DNA of 64,000 bases from Colocasia esculenta (lineage: Eukaryota > Streptophyta > Magnoliopsida > Alismatales > Araceae), in assembly GCA_014218235.1 (NCBI GenBank), contig CM024755.1, positions 102,404,948 to 102,468,947 on the forward strand, read 5' to 3'. The position numbers and the translations under genes are program-made. The notes under the pieces are model-generated. The model worked only from the letters and a program-made list of their open reading frames with translations, had not been told where the DNA came from and searched no databases. Shown piece by piece: positions 57,806 to 64,000 of this stretch (positions are counted from its first letter, which is position 1; each line of letters opens with the position of its first letter).

Positions 57806-59453
57806 CGATCTAATGGCAATCCTAAAACTATAATGATGGAGGGCCACGTAATTCATTCTTAATGATTACGCTACGGCTTAAAATTTAAACAAGGAGGGAT
57901 TTTGATATATTTTATCTTGGTCTCTATATCTGCGTGCTATTGATATATAGAATTTGGAATATCATATATTTAATTATATATATCATAGCACATTCCACAT
58001 ATATCATATATATGAAGAAAAACGATGGATGATCATGGACTTTAACCTAGAGTGGCATTACCAGAGCCAGTTGGTAATCCACAAACACGGTGAATAAATG
58101 GCAGCCCCGCATCGAATGCATTTGCTTGATGTAACTCTATCTCCATGAAGGTCCTGCATGGTACTCTCCTCCATCTCCGCCAATCCGCTTCTTATAATTA
58201 CAAGTAATATTTAAATTGGGCTCGCAGGCCCATAAATGTACATCAGATAATAATAAGAAACCTTGAACAAGTCAAGGGGAGTACATAACAGGAGGGAGAT
58301 AGAATGTACAACCCGGATTTAATAGAGGGAGAGAGGGAGGCACGCAGTCCTCATAAATTACATCACATGCCATTAACCATAAACATCATCACATGACATC
58401 TAAGTCCATGATCATCCATCCACACATCAACACATCACATGCATCAATAAGCAATCATCACATAATTACTTCTGAAATAACTTTTATTTCAAAAATATAA
58501 TAACTATATTTTGAAAACCATTTAACTAAACAATTTAGCTAACATGGATAACATCTAATCAACATTAGATAAACGTCATTCACCGTAACTGCATGAATCC
58601 GCCAAAATTACAGTTAATTAATTTCACAAGAATCACATTCTTAATTAATTAACATGCTTTAATTAGATGGTAGGAAATAACTAAAACAATTTTAGATTTT
58701 CCTTAAACTAATTAAGCAATGGGTCATACATATGAAAAATAATTTACAGAGAGTTAAAACATTTTTAAAACTCTTAAAAACAAATTTTCATAATTTTCTG
58801 GGATTTTAAAACCATTTAAATGATTTTAAACAAAATTAAAAACATTAAAAATGGGAAAAGGGGGGAAGGGGGCGGACCGGATCCGGATCCGGCGCGGGCC
58901 GGATCCGGCCGCCCGGGACCCGCGGGGGTCCGCCCGCGACTTACCCGCGGGCGGACCCGCGCGCGGCCCGCGGGGGACCCGCGCGGGTCACCCCCGCCGC
59001 CCGACAGGGCCCGCGGCGGCTGGGGAAACCCTAGCCGCCGCCCCCCACCAGCGCAGCGCCGGTGGGGCGCGGCCCTGCCGCCCTCCGCGCCGCCTTCGGC
59101 GGCCGCGGACGGCGCCGGCGGTGCCGGAAGCCGCCGCCCTCCGCCCCTACCAACCCAGAAAACCCCCCGAAAAACCCCAAAATCAAAAACGCCCCCTTAT
59201 CTTGGACTGTCCAAGATGCATGGCGGCGGCTTATTGCAAGGGGTCGTGTGGCCTCTACAGAGGGCCAAACAACGCCACAAGAGGTTCTTCGGGAAGCCCT
59301 TGGTACCAGGAACGATTTCCATGTACCAAACACAAAGTGCACATCTCATGTGCGACCCAAGAGCGAAGTAAAATTGGCGATTCATGCATAACGCGAACCG
59401 ACGAAAAACGCATGAAATGACGATCATACGACGCCGATACCGACCGAGCCAGC
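57806..59453 (-). other. Copia F leader, with GC-rich island
   Basis: Between the PBS and gag the sense leader is about 2.1 kb long, which is long for Copia. It is AT-rich except at about 58855-59160, an extremely GC-rich block full of GGATCC, CCGCGG and CCCGCGGG palindromes. Overlapping frames across this block on both strands reflect composition, not genes. Nothing else is recognised. Confidence 0.6.
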
Positions 59454-59471
59454 AACCTGGCTCTGATACCA
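59454..59471 (-). other. Primer-binding site of Copia F
   Basis: AACCTGGCTCTGATACCA on the plus strand equals 18 nt of the 3' end of plant initiator-Met tRNA, one base from the right LTR. It is the longest PBS match in the window. Confidence 0.95.
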
Positions 59472-59472
59472 C

Positions 59473-60977
59473 TGTAAGGAATCGATCAGAGCGCAGTAGA
59501 AATGCGATTCTCTCAGGTAGATATCGTTGTCGGTGGTCGGATCGAACAAAAATCGTGAACCCGCGCACAGGAAGATCCGATCTTTACCTTTGCGGGGTTG
59601 CGAAACTCCCGAATCCGGGGAGGAAGTGGCGCTGGAGGCGCTGGTGCTTCAAGCCGTTCAAGTGTCCGGCCTCTAGACGTATCCACGCGAGCTCCGGACG
59701 CAGACGGGATCTCCTCGGTCTCCACGCGTCTCCCGGATCTCAACTCCACCATGTGCCAGAGAGAGAAGAGAGAAGAGGTGGGGGCGCCCTGGAGAGAGAG
59801 AGGAGTGGGGCGGCCAGGGAGAGAGCCTGGAGCTTGGCCCAGGGTTTGACTCTTTGCTAATACTTATAGACACTGCGGTTTTTTCACAAAAACCAGTTAT
59901 TGTCTATAACAACCATCCTGCTCAGTCTGCTCGAAACTCTATTGCGTGTGACCCTCTAGGCCCAAGTGCTAGTCCAGTTTTCTACCCATTAAGCCCAATA
60001 ACCCTTTATTGACTTATTGCAATTAATTAATATCTCATATTAATTAATTACACAATCAATTATCGTCTCACGATAATTGATCGGGCTTCCAATCAAGTTG
60101 GGTGCCAAGCAACACCACTTGATCCTGGAAAGCATTGGGGTTCAGCAACCCAATCAAGGAACCTTTTTCCGTCATCAGTTACCACGTGACTATAATCCTT
60201 CGCTCGCACAATGCTCCCGAGTGCACTTAGGGTATGGTCAACTGTCAAACCCTAATATGTGCACTCACCTGGTTTAGATGCCGCATAACAATATCAGAAA
60301 ACTCCTTTTCTGATAAGTAGTCATGCCCTGGCCAGGGACTATCAGGCATCTTTCCTTAGAGCATTCACTCTCTTATTACCGAGAGCGAGCGATCCCATGT
60401 TGACCACACAATCACCTTCGAAGGTATTCCGCTAGATCCGAACACTTAACTGATTAAGACCTCATGGTTAGAGATCTATAAGTCAAGGTCAAAACCTAGA
60501 AGTCCACCAACAAGGTGTCCTTGGTGTCTCAGGTCTAAGGACCAATCACGCCACTGTGACAATGAATCTAGCTGGTTGACAGTTAGGTAACATTACCATC
60601 CAGCGATTCATAACGGATCAGTTCAGTGAACTCATTCCCCAATGAGCACCTACAGATTCACCTTAGTGTCTCCACACAAGTGACTATGAGATCAGTCACC
60701 CTCATCATATGAGCAGGTGCAACCTGTACTAGTCTAACCGGATATCCGATGTCCTTCTCGAATATCCTCCGACTAGGAACAATTAAGAATATACGTTTAA
60801 AGGATATTAATCTCATTGTTATGATCTCATCATAATTAATATCCATTGCGTATATTCATGGACTTCATAATGAAACGGTAAACGAATTACACATAATGAA
60901 TATAAAAGCCTTATTATTATTATCAAAGAACAAGATTGTACAAGTTATGATTGGCTTGAGGACACCCATAACTAACA
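59473..60977 (-). repeat. Right (5') LTR of Copia F
   Basis: 1505 bp, from TGTAAGGAATCG to CCATAACTAACA. From about 60174 to the end it appears identical to the left LTR. Confidence 0.95.
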
Positions 60978-60982
60978 CTCGA

Positions 60983-61274
60983 GACGTGGTCAGGACCCCC
61001 AGCGCTAGCAAGTGTGCACCATGTCTACCACATGTCTATGCTCAAGAGATATGTGCGAGATCCATCACATGTTATCAGCCAAGAGCCAATGGAGCTTCAG
61101 CTAGATTTGTCTTATGTGGAGCAACCAGTAACCATCTTATATCGTAAGGTTCAACACCTCAGGAACAAGGCTGTTGCATTCGTGAAGGTGTTATGGAGGA
61201 ATTTCTCACGAGAGGAGGCTACATGGGAGCTTAAGGAGGCCATGAAGAAGCAGTATCCCTATCTGTTTAGTTAG
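60983..61274 (+). pseudogene. pol: Gypsy D pol C-terminus (chromodomain region)
   Basis: Resumes after Copia F. The first about 30 bases are rearranged, and the block corresponding to KGIIRFGQRGKLNPRF in element A is missing, so D had a deletion of over 100 bp here. From about 61014 the frame is open: HHVYHMSMLKRYVRDPS, then KVLWRNFSREEATWELKEA, a chromodomain-like end, with TAG at 61272. Confidence 0.85.
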
Positions 61275-61323
61275 TACTTTTGCTCTAACTTGGGGGACGA
61301 AGTTTTCCTTTAGGGGGAGAGGG

Positions 61324-61826
61324 TGTAAGGCCCTAAAATTTTGTGTATTTTGTGACTGTTTTGATGTTATAATTTTCTGCCCAAAATTTCTTCTTAACGT
61401 CAACATCCATTGACGTTAAGGACTTGTTGACGGCAAGATGTGTGTCGTTTACTGTGTGGCCAGAGGATCTAAACGTCAACATCGATTGATGTTTATTTCT
61501 TGTTGGCTGCAGCAATGTGGCCGTTAACTTCTCCATCTGCGTTTGGGATTTTGGATCTGAAACTGTCTCGTTTTCTCCAGGAGACAGATTAGGAAATCCT
61601 CCAATGGTCAGGACTCTTATTACCTAGGATTCCCATGACCTCAATTGCCTATAAAACAAGTCATTTCTGCAAAGAGAAGACTTTGGCTCAGAAGGGTTTT
61701 TAGGTTTCGGGGAGAGAAAAGAAAGGGTTTGAGAGGGGTAGATCCGGCAATTTAGAGGCTGCACCGACGATCTACTACAAAGGGGAGACTATGCTGAAGT
61801 TGGAGAAGCTCTTCTAACGACGGGGG
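61324..61826 (+). repeat. 3' LTR of Gypsy D, first 503 bp
   Basis: TGTAAGGCCCTAAAATTTTG follows the polypurine tract TTAGGGGGAGAGGG. TTAACGTCAA/TTGACGTTAA-type motifs cluster at 61395-61530, and TATAAAA lies at 61650-61656. It stops where Copia-2 starts. Confidence 0.85.
61650..61656 (+). promoter_or_regulatory. TATA box of Gypsy D 3' LTR
   Basis: TATAAAA in the context TTGCCTATAAAACAAG, about 326 bp into the LTR. Confidence 0.6.
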
Positions 61827-61949
61827 TGTTGGATCTCTTGTTTTGATGATGTTTAACTATGATCCATACAAATGTGGAAATCATGCTTTAATTATATCTA
61901 ACATTATTTTCCATGTGTAGCTCACAGAAATGTTCATATGATGACAGTG

Positions 61950-62351
61950 GTGTCGACACAATTCAGATAGTGTGTCGACACATGACTCAATCTTAGAGCA
62001 AATAAACATGAAAGCAAGTCAGTTGTGTCGACACATGTTCAGTGGTGTCGGCACATCCCATGCATCCAATAAGCAGTGAGGTATGAAAGAGACAGCGGTG
62101 TCGACACAATTTGGTTATGTGTCGAGACATCTTATGTATCCAGGAAGGAGTCAGAGAACTTAAGCGTTAGTGGTGTCGACACAGGATGATTGTGTGTCGA
62201 CACTTCCTATCCCTCCCAGAAGCTTGTTTTATAGCCAGTGGAAAGTGTGTCGACACAAGTACAAACTGTGTCGACACAACTCATCTGTCAAGGCTGCCAG
62301 GACACAAAGCCAGGAATATGTGTCGACACACATTTCATGTTGTGTCGACAC
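61950..62351. repeat. Six-unit array of paired GTGTCGACAC palindromes
   Basis: Exact copies start at 61950, 61972, 62025, 62098, 62173, 62194, 62247, 62268, 62320 and 62342. One-mismatch copies start at 62045 and 62119. Together they form six pairs with 20-22 bp between starts within a pair and 73-75 bp from pair to pair. The spacer sequences between sites are much less conserved. Confidence 0.9.
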
Positions 62352-62468
62352 ACTTCAACTATTTTTCCAGATCTGAGTTTAAGGACACATGAATGATTTT
62401 GGTTAAAGTCTTTTGAGCGGGAATTTTTTGTGCCCCCAAATTCCAAGGCATTCGTGGACACATGGGAC

Positions 62469-62475
62469 TATAAAT
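62469..62475 (+). promoter_or_regulatory. TATA box of Copia-2 LTR
   Basis: TATAAAT in GGGACTATAAATGCCC, 118 bp after the end of the palindrome array. Confidence 0.7.
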
Positions 62476-63198
62476 GCCCATCATCCACTCATCTCTTGGG
62501 GGATACACACATCAGTTCTCTCAACTCCCAGAAGCAGAAGGAAATTTCAGAGAGTGGCTTCATCATGGAGAATTGCGCCCAGATCTGAAGAATTGGGAGA
62601 TCCAAGCACCTTGGCTGATCAATCTCAAGTAGAATTCCCAGATTCTAGAGTCTACTTCCTGGAGCTGAAGCTGGAGATCTGAACTCTCATCTAGAAGCAG
62701 AACAGGGGGGAATCGAACCAGACTTCTTCAATTTGCAATTCAAGTGTTTTGTCTGGTTCCTTACTTCAAACTCAATTCCTAGTGTGTGTTTTGTGAAGTT
62801 GAAGCAACTATTGTGCTCAATTTCACGTGTGTGTTCAGATCTGAGTTCTCTATCATCTCAGATTGTGTGTGGTGTAGTGTGATCTATTTTGAACTGGTGA
62901 CATAAGCCACTTTGTGTGTGTGTGTGGATGGTGGATGTAGGATACACAATTGTGTAATCCGAACCACCCTAAATCCTTGTGCCATTGTGGTTTGATTGCT
63001 TGTGCGTTAGATGTTTGGGAGGCTCGCTTCTATCACATCATTTGATTAGTCTAAACTGTTCAGTATTGTGCTTAAGTCTTAGATCCGAGCTTCATATTAA
63101 TTTCTCTTAGTTTCTAATCAAGTAAAATTTGAATTCAGTGAAATTTATTCAACCCCCCTTCTAGATTTCATCATAGCTATTTTTCGCAACATTTCATT

Positions 63199-63210
63199 TG
63201 GTATCAGAGC
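63199..63210 (+). other. Primer-binding site of Copia-2
   Basis: TGGTATCAGAGC, eight bases after the LTR, followed by AGG. Confidence 0.9.
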
Positions 63211-63263
63211 AGGTTCTCATTGCACTTTCTAAGTGTTTGATCTAACGATCAAGAGTTTTTGCT

Positions 63264-63930
63264 ATGGAAATTACTAAGGGATTCATGGTTGAGGGTCATT
63301 CAGTTACTAGGCCTCCATTTTTTGATGGTTATGACTATTCTTATTGGAAGAACATGATGCAGGTATTCTTAAGAGCTCAGGACTATGAACTCTGGAAGAT
63401 TGTTGACAAAGGACCTGCTGAGTTGCTAGAAGATGAAGATCTATGGACTAAGGAGCTAAGTCCACACTCAACTGGAGTGCTATGAATATGATGTAGTGCG
63501 CAATACATCCCAAAGAGTACTCCAGAGTATCATCATGTAAGTCTGCGAAGGAGATGTGAGATAAACTCCAGCTAATCTATGAGGGAACATCTGAGGTAAG
63601 GGAAACAAAGGCAAGTATTCTAGTCTCAAAATATGAAATGTTCAGGATGAAGAGTGATGAGACCATTTCTGAAATGTTTGCTAGGTTCATGCTCATTGTA
63701 AATGGTCTTAGAGGTCTAGGAAAAGATTATTCCAATAGTGATCTTGTTAGGAAGATACTAGGTCTCTTCCATCAGCTTGGCACACAAAGGCCATGTTATT
63801 GAGGATTCAAAGAATTTATCAACCATGTAATTAGATGAGCTGATAGGATCATTAATGACATATGAGATTAATTTGAAAATAAATGCATCTGTCATTACTT
63901 CTAAGAAACCCATTGCTTTGAAAGCCTCAT
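63264..63930 (+). pseudogene. gag: Copia-2 gag (UBN2-type), broken
   Basis: Opens MEITKGFMVEGHSVTRPPFF, then DYSYWKNMMQVFLRAQDYELW, the usual N-terminus of UBN2-type Copia gag. The frame ends at 63485 after a shift near 63455. Downstream blocks in other frames (LQLIYEGTSEVRETKAS, SKYEMFRMKSDETISEMFAR, GLGKDYSNSDLVRKIL) continue the domain, with a TGA where TGG is expected near 63570. An acidic stretch (ETDESSYEDDDD) begins at the window end. Confidence 0.8.
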
Positions 63931-64000
63931 CTAGCTCAAAGAATATGATTGAAAAATCTAATGAAACTGATGAATCTTCTTATGAAGATGATGATGATGA

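Larger units (their letters stand above)
51870..60977 (-). mobile_element. Copia F, complete element with open gag-pol
   Basis: 9108 bp with two 1505-bp LTRs, a perfect target duplication CTCGA (51865-51869 and 60978-60982), an 18-nt PBS match, a polypurine tract and an uninterrupted 1306-codon polyprotein frame. Sense is minus. It lies in pol of Gypsy D. The intact frame and similar LTRs mark it as the youngest complete insertion here, and possibly autonomous (inference). Confidence 0.95.
47099..61826 (+). mobile_element. Gypsy D, Tekay/Del-like chromovirus, both LTRs incomplete
   Basis: The internal region, PBS (47356-47367), gag, pol, polypurine tract and start of the 3' LTR (61324) are present on the plus strand. 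Only about 250 bp of 5' LTR remain, against 4.5 kb in its close relative C. The 3' LTR is interrupted at 61827 by Copia-2. Pol is interrupted by Copia F (51870-60977). The left boundary is where CACTA coding similarity ends and is not proven by a duplication. Confidence 0.85.
61827..63191 (+). repeat. 5' LTR of Copia-2
   Basis: 1365 bp, from TGTTGGATCTC to TTCGCAACA, with perfect 5-bp terminal inverted repeats TGTTG/CAACA. Homologous to 1-940. It contains the GTGTCGACAC array and a TATA box. Confidence 0.9.
61827..64000 (+). mobile_element. Copia-2, Sirevirus-like, 5' part
   Basis: A complete 5' LTR (61827-63191), a PBS and a broken UBN2-type gag run off the window end. It is inserted in the 3' LTR of Gypsy D. 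The flanking bases at 61822-61826 are GGGGG; the other flank lies outside. The lineage is inferred from gag and LTR. Confidence 0.85.

Noticed and set aside
58820..59860. Overlapping plus- and minus-strand frames of 100-190 codons in the Copia F leader and LTR
   Set aside because: Composition effect of the GC-rich block; no domain, and they run into LTR sequence. The set at 51910-52270 is repeated in the other LTR simply because the LTRs are copies.
61950..62351. CRISPR-like array (regular short repeats with variable spacers)
   Set aside because: Repeats are 10-bp palindromes inside a plant LTR, with two alternating spacings and no cas genes.

Overview
This window is a plant nuclear intergenic region made almost entirely of transposable elements nested inside one another. 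The evidence for a plant is primer-binding sites matching the plant initiator-Met tRNA (TGGTATCAGAGC), chromodomain-type Gypsy elements with LTRs of several kilobases, UBN2-gag Copia elements, a plant L1-type LINE carrying an RNase H, and a CACTA (En/Spm) element with Transposase_24-like and Ulp1 domains. I see no intact host gene, rRNA, tRNA gene or CRISPR array. The species cannot be told from the sequence; a large, repeat-rich angiosperm genome is inferred.

Layout, oldest layer first. (1) A Copia LTR occupies 1-940. (2) A CACTA element begins at 953, inside the primer-binding site of that Copia element. Its genes lie on the minus strand and survive as three pieces: 953-4738, 32772-36701 and 46538-about 47098. 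It carries a piece of a host listerin (LTN1-like) gene. (3) Three Tekay/Del-like Gypsy elements sit in the CACTA element: A (4739-32766, target duplication TCCAC), C (36702-46532, minus strand, duplication CTTGT, reduced to LTRs plus part of gag) and D (about 47099-61826, both ends incomplete). (4) Element A was itself hit by element B (8435-25152, minus strand, non-coding, tandem internal-LTR-internal-LTR) and by an unclassified GA-rich insert E (26145-27601). A LINE (10972-16867) lies inside B's left LTR. (5) Element D was hit by Copia element F (51870-60977, minus strand, duplication CTCGA), whose 1306-codon gag-pol frame is fully open. A second Copia element starts at 61827 in D's 3' LTR and runs off the window. 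It belongs to the same family as the LTR at position 1.

Only F looks able to make its own proteins; the others carry stops, frameshifts or deletions. Points that deserve attention: two phase-0 GT-AG introns at matching positions in the gag genes of A and D; four leader hairpins in F with one conserved apex and different but complementary lower stems; a 74-bp-period array of paired GTGTCGACAC palindromes upstream of the Copia TATA box; clusters of inverted TTGACG(T/G)CAA-type motifs on both sides of the promoter in A and C (upstream side also seen in D), with a comparable two-cluster layout of a different motif in B; a Ulp1 protease and a Transposase_24-like region sharing one exon; and a template-switch-like scar in C. 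All assignments come from reading the sequence without database searches.
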